A DNA stretch of 32,171 nt from Chloroflexota bacterium (lineage in GTDB: Bacteria > Chloroflexota > Anaerolineae > Anaerolineales > UBA11858). A model generated the notes under the pieces. The model saw only the letters and a list, made by a program, of their open reading frames with translations, made no database searches and was not told where the DNA came from. Below, piece after piece: positions 13,387 to 21,202 of the stretch. How positions within the stretch are numbered: position 1 is the first letter of the stretch; every line of letters starts with the position of its first letter. The DNA lies in NCBI GenBank assembly GCA_016865865.1, contig VGOC01000032.1:1-32171 (forward strand). The letters run 5' to 3'. The translations under genes were made by a program, and so were the position numbers.

Positions 13387-14613
13387 TTGTTCCAACTAAA
13401 CGGATTGCCGCCTGATCCGAGAATCAGGAACTCGAATAAACTGTCTGTTCTGAATCTGATCCGTTTTACACCCGAGGGGGTATCGCGAGCTGACCTGGCT
13501 CGCCAACTGGGACTCAGCAGAGCTGCCATCACGTCTATCATCAATGATCTATTGGAAGTAGAGCTTGTTCGTGAGACGATCAATGGCCCTGTGACCGGAG
13601 GGCGCAGATCGAAGCTCCTGGGGATTCACCCCGAGGGCGGTTATGTGACCGGCGTTGATATCGGGGCGACTCATCTCGGTTTGTTGTTGGCGAATCTATC
13701 TGCTCAAGTTGTTCATGAGATCGAGATTCCCTTCGATGTCTGCCGCGGCCCTGAAATTTGTCTTGCTAAAGTGGACGATCTAATGAGAGAACTTCTTGTC
13801 AGGGCGGACCTGAAACTCGATGATGTGAGCGCTGTTGGCGTGGGAGTCCCTGGCCCAGTAGTGGAGCAAGCCGGGGCAGTCATCGGCCCTCCCATCATGC
13901 CCGGCTGGGATCATTTTCCCATCCAATCCCATCTGCAAAATTTATGGAACTGTCCTATTGCGTTGAATAATGACGCCGAATTAGGCGCAGTTGGAGAATG
14001 GGCGTACGGCGCCGGGCGTGGCGAGCGTCATCTGTTGTATATTAAAGTGGGGTATGGCGTTGGAGCAGGTTTGCTGATCGATGGGCAGATCTACCGCGGC
14101 GCGACGGGCAGCGCCGGAGAGATCGGTCATATCACCATCATTGACCGGGGTCCTCTGTGCACCTGCGGGAACAGAGGTTGCCTGGAAGCGTTAGCGGGAG
14201 GACGCGCGATTGCCGAGCAAGCCAAACACGCCGTCCGCGCCAGCGGCCACAGAACCCAGTTGTCTTCGATCGAGCCTGTTGATAGCATTTCGTCTCTGGA
14301 TGTGGCCTCTGCTGCTCGTTTGGGAGACCTGGTCGCGCAGGAGATCATTACGGAAGCGGGCAATTATCTGGGAATTGCCATTGCAAATTTAATTAATATC
14401 GTGAATCCTGGTATGATTGTTATTGGTGGAGGAGTGGCTCAGATAGGGGACTTATTCCTCGAGCCGATTCGACGTTCTGCCAGCGAACGCAGTCTCGAGG
14501 CTGCTGTACAGAGATTGCGTATTACAGCCGCGACCCTTGGACGTCGGTCTACCAGTATGGGCGCTGTGGTTCAAGCGTTGACGATTGCATTGTATGAGAA
14601 AGCGAGCCTGTAA
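13387..14613 (+). CDS. ROK-family transcriptional regulator
   Basis: The protein has 408 residues. A winged helix-turn-helix (about 16-65; GVSRADLARQLGLSRAAITSI) is followed by a sugar-kinase-like ROK domain. That domain has the DIGATH phosphate motif near residue 91, the NNDAELGAVGE segment, and the zinc signature CxCGxxGCxE (Cys258, Cys260, Cys265). NagC/Mlc/XylR-type regulators of this kind bind sugars or sugar phosphates and control uptake genes. Because the kinase-type residues are kept, a real kinase activity is not excluded. The start is TTG at 13387, with GAAGGGA about seven bases upstream. It is followed by the ABC transporter operon it probably controls, and diverges from the DapA-family gene. 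Confidence 0.9.
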   Translation: MFQLNGLPPDPRIRNSNKLSVLNLIRFTPEGVSRADLARQLGLSRAAITSIINDLLEVELVRETINGPVTGGRRSKLLGIHPEGGYVTGVDIGATHLGLLLANLSAQVVHEIEIPFDVCRGPEICLAKVDDLMRELLVRADLKLDDVSAVGVGVPGPVVEQAGAVIGPPIMPGWDHFPIQSHLQNLWNCPIALNNDAELGAVGEWAYGAGRGERHLLYIKVGYGVGAGLLIDGQIYRGATGSAGEIGHITIIDRGPLCTCGNRGCLEALAGGRAIAEQAKHAVRASGHRTQLSSIEPVDSISSLDVASAARLGDLVAQEIITEAGNYLGIAIANLINIVNPGMIVIGGGVAQIGDLFLEPIRRSASERSLEAAVQRLRITAATLGRRSTSMGAVVQALTIALYEKASL

Positions 14614-14671
14614 CGAGATGTGCTTAGCTGGAAAGGAGGTGGTGCCTGATAACGAATTAAACAAACCCAAA

Positions 14672-14688
14672 ATAGATCGTATATCTAT
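14672..14688. promoter_or_regulatory. Inverted repeat upstream of the solute-binding protein gene, candidate operator
   Basis: ATAGAT-N5-ATCTAT lies 39 bases before the binding-protein start, in the 113-base gap after the ROK gene. It is in an AT-rich stretch where a promoter or repressor site is expected. A strong RBS-like AAAGGAGGT at about 14632 belongs to no obvious gene. The operator call is inference only. Confidence 0.3.
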
Positions 14689-14726
14689 CAAAGTAGATCA
14701 ACTTTCGTAAAGGAGAAAGAAGACAA

Positions 14727-15971
14727 ATGAATATCAAGAAAATTTCCTGGATGCTGATCACATTCTTGATCGTATCTTCCATGCTGTTGGCGGCTTGTCA
14801 ACCTAAAGCAGTAGAGCCAGTAGAGCCTGCTGTGGAAGAACCGGTCGCGGAAGCGCCAGCCGCGGAAGAGGCTGCCCCTGTCGAAGAGGCCCCGCCTCCC
14901 GTCGAAGTGACCTTCTGGCACGCCTATGGCACTGGCTCTGCAGAAGAGGTTGCTCTTGGCAAGGTCCTCGAACAGGCCGCTGTTGATATGCCCCAGTACA
15001 AGATCAATGTCTTGCAGGTTCCCTTCAACGACATCTTCAACAAGTACCGCACCGACGTCGCCGCTGGCGGCGGTCCAGACATGTTTATTGCCCCCAACGA
15101 CTCTCTGGGTGACGATGCTCGCGCTGGCCTGATCGCCGACATCACCGACCTGGCGGCAGGCAAGCTGGATCCATACACCCCGCTGTCGGTCGAGGGCATG
15201 AGCGTGGAGGGGAAACTATACGGTATCCCGGAGTCCCTCAAGGCAGTGGTTTTCTGGTATAACACGGACTTACTGGCCGAGGCGCCGGCCACCACAGACG
15301 AACTCAAGGCTCTGATGGAAGGCGGCACGCCTGTCTCGATCAGCTATGGCTGCTACCATCACTGGGGCTTCTATGGCGCTTTTGGCGGCGAGATCTTCGA
15401 TGAGAGTTGGAAAGTGGTCGCTGGCGAGGGCATTGCTGACGCTATGACCTACCTGAATGATCTCTATCAGATCTCCAAGGCAAATGGTTGGCCGAAGAAC
15501 GACAGCGATGGCCTTGCGCCATTCAGCGAGGGCACAGTTGTGGCGATCACCAATGGCAACTGGGCGATGGGCGATTACAAGAACGCCCTCGGCGACAAGC
15601 TGGCTGTTGCTCCGTTGCCCTCAGGCCCCGGCGGCCCTTCCAATCCCTTGCTCGGTGTTGATGGCTTCTACTTCAACCCCAACAGCCAGAATATGGAAGC
15701 TGCTCTCGAGGTTGCTTTGTACCTGACGGGTGAGTTCGCTCAAGGCGTCATGATGAACGAGGCCGGCCACGTTCCCGCCAACACAGGCGTGGAAGTGACC
15801 GATCCACTCATGCAGGGTCTCCTGGAAGCCTTCTCTACTGGCTACGTCCGCCCGCAGGTCCCAGAGCTTGGCTTGTACTGGTCCAACTTCTGCGGCACCG
15901 ACCAGGTGTTCGAAGTCGGCACCCCCGCTGCTGATTGGGTAGCGACAGCTACTGAGAACGCCAATAAGTAA
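14727..15971 (+). CDS. ABC transporter sugar-binding lipoprotein (family 1 extracellular solute-binding, MalE-like)
   Basis: The protein has 414 residues. A lipoprotein signal peptide ends in LLAAC with Cys24 as the lipidation site. An acidic Pro/Glu/Ala linker (about 28-58) tethers the binding domain. The start of the mature domain, VEVTFWHAYGTGS, together with GGGPDMFIAPNDSLGDDA and YGIPESLKAVVFWYNTDLL, is typical of maltose/oligosaccharide-binding proteins. AAAGGAG precedes the ATG. It is the only binding protein in the cluster and would serve the permeases that follow. A hairpin just after the stop probably sets its higher expression. With a GH13 enzyme downstream, an alpha-glucan oligosaccharide substrate is likely but unproven. 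Confidence 0.92.
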   Translation: MNIKKISWMLITFLIVSSMLLAACQPKAVEPVEPAVEEPVAEAPAAEEAAPVEEAPPPVEVTFWHAYGTGSAEEVALGKVLEQAAVDMPQYKINVLQVPFNDIFNKYRTDVAAGGGPDMFIAPNDSLGDDARAGLIADITDLAAGKLDPYTPLSVEGMSVEGKLYGIPESLKAVVFWYNTDLLAEAPATTDELKALMEGGTPVSISYGCYHHWGFYGAFGGEIFDESWKVVAGEGIADAMTYLNDLYQISKANGWPKNDSDGLAPFSEGTVVAITNGNWAMGDYKNALGDKLAVAPLPSGPGGPSNPLLGVDGFYFNPNSQNMEAALEVALYLTGEFAQGVMMNEAGHVPANTGVEVTDPLMQGLLEAFSTGYVRPQVPELGLYWSNFCGTDQVFEVGTPAADWVATATENANK

Positions 15972-15986
15972 ACCGATTGTTACAAA

Positions 15987-16017
15987 AGAGCGAACAGGGA
16001 ATTTCTCTGTTCGCTCT
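15987..16017 (+). terminator. Intrinsic hairpin between binding protein and first permease (attenuator-like)
   Basis: AGAGCGAACAG (15987-15997) and CTGTTCGCTCT (16007-16017) make a perfect 11-bp stem with a 9-base loop, followed by TCTTCTTT. Placed between malE-like and malF-like genes, such hairpins usually allow partial read-through or protect the upstream mRNA. This lets binding protein exceed permease. Confidence 0.65.
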
Positions 16018-16037
16018 TCTTCTTTGGGAGGCAGGTT

Positions 16038-17057
16038 ATGGCTACCGCGACTGCTCGATTGAAAATGACAAAAAGCGTCAGACTACAAAGAGCAATCTTA
16101 CCGTACATTTATTTGCTTCCAGCGTTCATTGTGATGTCTATCATCACGTTCTATCCCCTGATCTATCAGGTGATCCTCTCGTTCACCAATTTCGAGACCA
16201 GGCATCTGCTCTTAGGCATGGCCTCGCCAGAATTGGATAATGTCGGCGTACGGAATTACATAGATATCATCACCGGGGGGTTGCCCGTTCAGAACTTCGA
16301 GTTTTTCCGGGTCCTGGTTTATAACATCTGGTGGGCGATCAGCAACGTGGCAGTTCATGTCCCTGCGGGTGTGTTGATTGCGGTATTGCTCAATGTAAAG
16401 GGCTTGTGGTTCAAGCAAATTTACCGCGCGATCTACATTCTGCCTGTCGTCATCCCTCCTATTGTGGTTGCCACAGTCTGGCGAAATATCTTCGATGAGC
16501 AGTATGGGGCGATGAACCAATTCTTGACTGTCGTAACAGGTTTGTTCGGCAGCGACGAACCTGTTGGTATCCGTTGGCTTTTCGAATACAAACCTCCGAT
16601 CTCATGGTTATTGCCTACCGGCGCCTTGCCATTGGCTTATTATGCGATGATGATCGCTAATTTCTGGTTGGGTTGGCCTTTCATGACCCTGGTTGCCACG
16701 GGGGCATTACAGAGCATCCCCAACGACCTGTACGAGGCTGCTTCTATAGACGGCGCCTCCAGTTCGCAACAGTTCTGGGGGATCACCGTGCCATTATTAC
16801 GACCGGCGATGGTCCCAGCAGCCATCTATGGATTTACGTTATCGTTCAATCTCTTTAATTTCGTCTATTTCATGACAGGCGGCGGCCCGGCGCGCTCGAC
16901 GGAGATATTGGTCACTTTTGCCTTCGACCTCGTTCGAAATCTACGTTTATATGGCGTGGCTGCTGCCTTTGCGGTGATCGTATTCTTCGTCGCCCTGACC
17001 GTTTTCTTGATAACAAACCGCATCACTCGTGCGACCGAATCCTATTTGGAGGCGTAA
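16038..17057 (+). CDS. ABC sugar transporter permease, MalF type
   Basis: The protein has 339 residues with about six membrane helices. The conserved cytoplasmic EAA loop reads NDLYEAASIDGASSSQQFWGITVPLL and is where the ATPase docks. The first helix (ILPYIYLLPAFIVMSIITFYPL) and the periplasmic loop fit family 1 carbohydrate (MalF/UgpA) permeases. GGGAGG lies seven bases before the ATG. It pairs with the MalG-type permease starting two bases after its stop. Confidence 0.92.
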   Translation: MATATARLKMTKSVRLQRAILPYIYLLPAFIVMSIITFYPLIYQVILSFTNFETRHLLLGMASPELDNVGVRNYIDIITGGLPVQNFEFFRVLVYNIWWAISNVAVHVPAGVLIAVLLNVKGLWFKQIYRAIYILPVVIPPIVVATVWRNIFDEQYGAMNQFLTVVTGLFGSDEPVGIRWLFEYKPPISWLLPTGALPLAYYAMMIANFWLGWPFMTLVATGALQSIPNDLYEAASIDGASSSQQFWGITVPLLRPAMVPAAIYGFTLSFNLFNFVYFMTGGGPARSTEILVTFAFDLVRNLRLYGVAAAFAVIVFFVALTVFLITNRITRATESYLEA

Positions 17058-17058
17058 G

Positions 17059-18069
17059 ATGATCTCGACAGTTCAGACTCCAAAGAAGAAGAACTTCATC
17101 GTCCGTTTCTTTACGATGAACACCTCCGGAGAATCCAGCGGACGCGAATTACCTCTGTGGCGGCAACTGGTGCTACAGTTGTTGGTATTGATCATTGTAG
17201 CTGAAGTGATGTTCCCAATCATGTATGTGATCACGCTCTCTTTCAGTTCCAAGAGTCAAAGACCCTCCAGCCTGGAACTCTTCCCGAAGGAGTTGTCGCT
17301 AGTGGCTTACAAGCAAGTTCTCGACCGGCCAACAGCCAATCCGGTCACATTCGTGGAATTATTAAGAAACAGCTTCGTATTATCGGTTGGCGTCGGGTTG
17401 GTAGCGTTGTTTGTAGCGGTATCGGCGGCCTATGCCTTCTCTCGCTTCAAGTTTCGATTGCGGCAGGTATTGATGATCCTGGTGTTCATCCCGCTGCTGA
17501 TGCCGGCGATCGGCCTTGCGACGCCGTTATTCCTGTTGATGAACAGTTTACGAGTGTTCGATTGCGGAAATGGAATCATTGCCGTCGAGCCTTTCTTGAG
17601 CTGCGCTTCGACTGGTAAGCTGCTGTTCAATTTGCGGGACTCGCTGCTTGGCGTGGGCATTGCGATGATTTCTGGGGCCTTGCCGTTTGCGGTGTGGAAT
17701 CTCAAAGGTTATCTGGATACTATTCCCGAGGAACTCGAAGAGGCTGCTGCTATTGATGGGGCGAATCCCAACCAGGTATTTTTCAAGATCGTGCTGCCTT
17801 TGGCCGCCCCGCAGTTGGCAGTGACCTTCTTTCTGGGCTTCATCGGTCACTGGCAGGAATTTGCGATGCCCTGGCTCTTCTTGACGAAACCGCAAAGCTA
17901 TACACTCGCGATGACGTTATACAACATGACCGGCCAATACGCCAACGCCATCCCATGGAATCGCTTTGCCGCCATGGCGATCATCGTGGCCGCGCCCGTG
18001 GCTGTGATTTATATTGCGCTGCAAAAACAAATCGTCAGCGGATTGACATTGGGTGGCGTTAAAGGATAA
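17059..18069 (+). CDS. ABC sugar transporter permease, MalG type
   Basis: The protein has 336 residues with about six membrane helices and the EAA loop PEELEEAAAIDGANPNQVFFKIVLPLA. It is a MalG/UgpE-type partner of the preceding MalF-type protein. The ATG at 17059 is supported by GGAGG six bases upstream; the frame extends ten codons further back into the previous gene without a site. Between helices it has an unusual Cys-containing extracytoplasmic insert (DCGNGIIAVEPFLSCAS) that could form a disulfide. Its 3' end overlaps the following fusion gene by 17 bases. Confidence 0.91.
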   Translation: MISTVQTPKKKNFIVRFFTMNTSGESSGRELPLWRQLVLQLLVLIIVAEVMFPIMYVITLSFSSKSQRPSSLELFPKELSLVAYKQVLDRPTANPVTFVELLRNSFVLSVGVGLVALFVAVSAAYAFSRFKFRLRQVLMILVFIPLLMPAIGLATPLFLLMNSLRVFDCGNGIIAVEPFLSCASTGKLLFNLRDSLLGVGIAMISGALPFAVWNLKGYLDTIPEELEEAAAIDGANPNQVFFKIVLPLAAPQLAVTFFLGFIGHWQEFAMPWLFLTKPQSYTLAMTLYNMTGQYANAIPWNRFAAMAIIVAAPVAVIYIALQKQIVSGLTLGGVKG

Positions 18070-20272
18070 AGCGATTCGGCTGAGAATTGACCGCTTCGAG
18101 AAAGGCTCGAATTATTCGTCGTTGAAACCATCGCGCGCCTTATTATTCATTTTATCTGTCATCGTCGTCACCGCTGTGGCGTTTGGTTTACGACTCAGGG
18201 CGGTTGATCGGCTGCCCATTGATTACGATGAGGATGATTACCTCGGCGCCGCGCAACGTTATGCTCTGGCGATCAAGAGCGGGGATATGCGGGGTATCAT
18301 CGAGTATGAGTTCAATTACGAACACCCTCCCTTGACCAAGCTAGTTTATGGCCTCTCGATTTTGGGGCAACCAGACGCTCCATTGATCCCCGAACGGCTG
18401 CCGACCGCTCCTCCTGCCTCGGATCTGCCGCGCCCTCATTTCGAGTATGCCCGCCTGACATCCGCTATCTTGGGCTCGCTGGAAGTATTTTCTCTGGCCT
18501 TGTTGAATCCACTTTCTGCTCTGTTGCTTGGGATCCATACCTGGCAGATCAAGTACACCAGTCAGATTATGCTCGAACCGCTGCCCGCGCTGACCAGCCT
18601 GCTGGTGGTCCTGTGCTACCATCGGGCGCGTCAGAACGAAAAGCGCGCTGCGCTCTGGCTGGCGCTCTCTGCGTTAGCCCTGGGCATCACAGCCGCCTCG
18701 AAATATGTTTACGCCATCGTCGGGGTGGTCATTTTGGTGGATTGGCTCTGGGAGCAGTTCTGCCCTCGCCGGGAGAATCACGCCAAACGGAGTCTGCCTG
18801 CCTGGGGCCAGATCATCGCCTGGGGGTTGCTGGCAGTGGCCGTGTTTTGGGCTTTCGATCCACGCCTGTGGATTGATCCGCTAATCAGGCTGAGGGAATC
18901 GCTCTTCTTTCATGGCGGATATGCTCGAAGCGAACAGGTCGTCCGGGCGGGATTTCCGGCCTGGCAGCAGTTGGTCTGGTTGGCCGGGCCGGTGCCATGG
19001 CATCCTGGGGTGTTCCTGGCGACGTTGGATTTGTATATCCTCCTCTTTGCCATCGTCGGCTTCAAACGCCTGTGGCGACGATATCGCGTATTTGCTTTAT
19101 GGTTAGCGATCACGGGGTTGTTCTTGTTGATCTGGCCAACCAAATGGCCGCAGTACTTGCTCACGATCACAGCGCCCTTGTGCTTGAGCGCTGCGGAGGG
19201 TGTTAGATCAGCGATATTCGAACCGCTAAGGCGCAAAGCGCGCGTAGTAAGCGGTGAATTCTTTCCGCGTAATTCGTGGCGCGAGTTGCGCCGCGCCTGG
19301 CTCTGGCTCCTGCCGGGGGCGGTTGTTCTGATGTTGATCGCTTTCTACCCGATGATCTACCAGGCGGCGATGGCGCTGACCGATTTCAATACCATCTCGA
19401 TCCGTGATGGTATCGCAGGCGGCGTGTGGCGCGAGGTCTGGCGGGGGGCGACGGGACAGGCCGAGCCGCTCGATGTGAATATGTGGGAATATTTCGACCG
19501 CTTCCGCAGGCCAACCTCGACGGACGTACATTATATCGGCTGGCGGTTGATCGCTTCGTTGTTTAGCGGCGGGTTGCCCGATTTGCTGGTATTCGATATC
19601 TTGTGGACGGCGCTCTCGGTGACGATCCAGGCCGGGCTAGGGGTGGCGGTTGCCATGCTGCTCCATCCCGAAGGCGTGCGTCTGAAGCGTTTCTGGCGCA
19701 CGGTCTTCATTCTGCCCTGGGCGATTCCGGAATTCGTCGGCGCGCTCATCTGGCGGCGTCTGCTGGAGCCAGAGAAGGGCTGGCTGGCTGTGATCGAGAA
19801 CTCTCCCTTCGACGCGCTGTTGGCGAAATTCTGGCACGATCCAGATACCACGCTCTTGCTGTTGTTAGTCGCCGCCACCTGGTATGGATTTCCGTTCATC
19901 ATGCTTGCGGCAACTGCCGGGCTGAAACTGATCCCCGGGGAGGTGTACGAAGCCGCAGCCATAGACGGCGCGAGTCGTTGGATGCAGTTCAGACATGTGA
20001 CCTGGCCGCTGCTCTGGCCGCTGCTCATGCCGGCGGTCCTCATCCGGGCGATTTTTGCATTCAATCAATTCTATCTTTTCTACGCCATGCAGACGAATTT
20101 CCCGACGCTCACTTTCGCCACGCTCTCGTATTATGTCTTTTCGCCGACCTTTGGAGGACAGTTTGCCATATCGGCGGCGATCAATCTCTTTACTGTCGTG
20201 GTGCTGGTGATTTTGATCTGGTGGTTCAACCGCATCAGCCGCGCTGCCGAAGGAGTGACCTATGTCGGGTAG
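18053..20272 (+). CDS. Fusion protein: GT-C (PMT/GT39-like) membrane glycosyltransferase joined to a MalF-type ABC permease
   Basis: A single frame of 739 residues holds two membrane proteins. Residues 1 to about 390 look like a GT-C glycosyltransferase of the dolichyl-phosphate-mannose:protein mannosyltransferase type: an acidic DYDEDDY motif after helix 1 (57-63), the EHPPLTKL motif (90-97), KYTSQIMLEPLPAL, and several further helices to about 385. Residues about 412-739 are a complete MalF-type permease. It has a first helix (LLPGAVVLMLIAFYPMIYQ), five more helices and the EAA loop EVYEAAAIDGASRWMQFRHVTWPLL (630-654). The acceptor and donor of the first half are unknown. The start is GTG at 18053, overlapping the upstream permease by 17 bases with a weak RBS; the exact start is uncertain. 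The next gene, a MalG-type permease, overlaps by 11 bases and is its likely partner. No frameshift or stop separates the halves. Confidence 0.82.
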   Translation: MALKDKAIRLRIDRFEKGSNYSSLKPSRALLFILSVIVVTAVAFGLRLRAVDRLPIDYDEDDYLGAAQRYALAIKSGDMRGIIEYEFNYEHPPLTKLVYGLSILGQPDAPLIPERLPTAPPASDLPRPHFEYARLTSAILGSLEVFSLALLNPLSALLLGIHTWQIKYTSQIMLEPLPALTSLLVVLCYHRARQNEKRAALWLALSALALGITAASKYVYAIVGVVILVDWLWEQFCPRRENHAKRSLPAWGQIIAWGLLAVAVFWAFDPRLWIDPLIRLRESLFFHGGYARSEQVVRAGFPAWQQLVWLAGPVPWHPGVFLATLDLYILLFAIVGFKRLWRRYRVFALWLAITGLFLLIWPTKWPQYLLTITAPLCLSAAEGVRSAIFEPLRRKARVVSGEFFPRNSWRELRRAWLWLLPGAVVLMLIAFYPMIYQAAMALTDFNTISIRDGIAGGVWREVWRGATGQAEPLDVNMWEYFDRFRRPTSTDVHYIGWRLIASLFSGGLPDLLVFDILWTALSVTIQAGLGVAVAMLLHPEGVRLKRFWRTVFILPWAIPEFVGALIWRRLLEPEKGWLAVIENSPFDALLAKFWHDPDTTLLLLLVAATWYGFPFIMLAATAGLKLIPGEVYEAAAIDGASRWMQFRHVTWPLLWPLLMPAVLIRAIFAFNQFYLFYAMQTNFPTLTFATLSYYVFSPTFGGQFAISAAINLFTVVVLVILIWWFNRISRAAEGVTYVG

Positions 20273-21113
20273 GAAAAAACCCTGGGAGAAAATCGCGCGC
20301 CAGTCTGGCCTGCTGCTGGTGGGGCTGTTCGTTTTGCTGCCCATCTGGGGGCTGGTTTACCTGGCTTTCGAAGGCGGCACCATCGGCTGGCCATCCACGT
20401 TTCGCTTGTGGCCTGAAGTGCCGACGCCCCGCGTTTTCTCGCAGGTCTGGGCGCAAGCTTCGCAGTCGCTGCCCTTCCTCGCGTTGCTCAAGAACAGTTT
20501 GTTCGTCTCGGGCGGGGCCGCGCTTTCCTCGGTGGGGCTGGGGGCGAGCATGGCCTATGCCTTTGCCCGCTACCGATTCCCCGGTCGCCAGCAAGGTCTG
20601 TTTGCTTTGCTGGTTGGGGCGCTGCTGCCACCGGTAGCTTCGATGACGCCGCTATATGTCTTGTTGACCATTCTCGAATTACGCACCACGCTGCTCGGCC
20701 TGACGATTGTCTATACCGCTTTTGCGATGCCGTTCTGCGTCTGGAATATGCGCTCCGCGTTTCAGGCTGTGCCCAAGGATTTGGAAGAGGCGGCTTTCCT
20801 CGACGGCGCATCCGCCCTGGAGGCTTTCTGGCGCATCTCGCTGCCGATTGCCATGCCGTCCATCGCGGTCGCGGCTTTGATCGCTTTTCTCATCGCATAT
20901 TCCGAATTCGCTATGGGCTGGCTGTTCGTGGAGAAGAGCGCCGACGTCACCCTGGCGATGGCCGTATCTGGCGCGCTGGGCATTTCTACCTTTTCCGGGA
21001 GTCTCCTGTCTGCGCTGGCGATCTTGATGAGTCTACCCGTAGTGCTGCTGTTCTTGCTCTTGCAGCGTTATTTGTTGGATCGCTTGATGTTTGCGTCAGT
21101 CGGCAATGAATAG
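20262..21113 (+). CDS. ABC sugar transporter permease, second MalG type
   Basis: The protein has 283 residues with about six membrane helices. The EAA loop is PKDLEEAAFLDGASALEAFWRISLPIA, where the usual Ala-Ile before Asp-Gly is Phe-Leu. AAGGAG lies seven bases before the ATG. It overlaps the end of the glycosyltransferase-permease fusion by 11 bases and presumably pairs with that MalF-type half, giving a second permease pair in the operon. It is more distant in sequence from the first MalG-type protein than expected from a recent duplication. Confidence 0.9.
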   Translation: MSGRKKPWEKIARQSGLLLVGLFVLLPIWGLVYLAFEGGTIGWPSTFRLWPEVPTPRVFSQVWAQASQSLPFLALLKNSLFVSGGAALSSVGLGASMAYAFARYRFPGRQQGLFALLVGALLPPVASMTPLYVLLTILELRTTLLGLTIVYTAFAMPFCVWNMRSAFQAVPKDLEEAAFLDGASALEAFWRISLPIAMPSIAVAALIAFLIAYSEFAMGWLFVEKSADVTLAMAVSGALGISTFSGSLLSALAILMSLPVVLLFLLLQRYLLDRLMFASVGNE

Positions 21114-21202
21114 GAAAATGCTAAAAGCGGCAACCCCCTCAATCCCAGTTTCCGAACATCCCCTTTGGGTGTAGAATCCGCTCGAATTTCAGAGGAGCCT
21201 GT

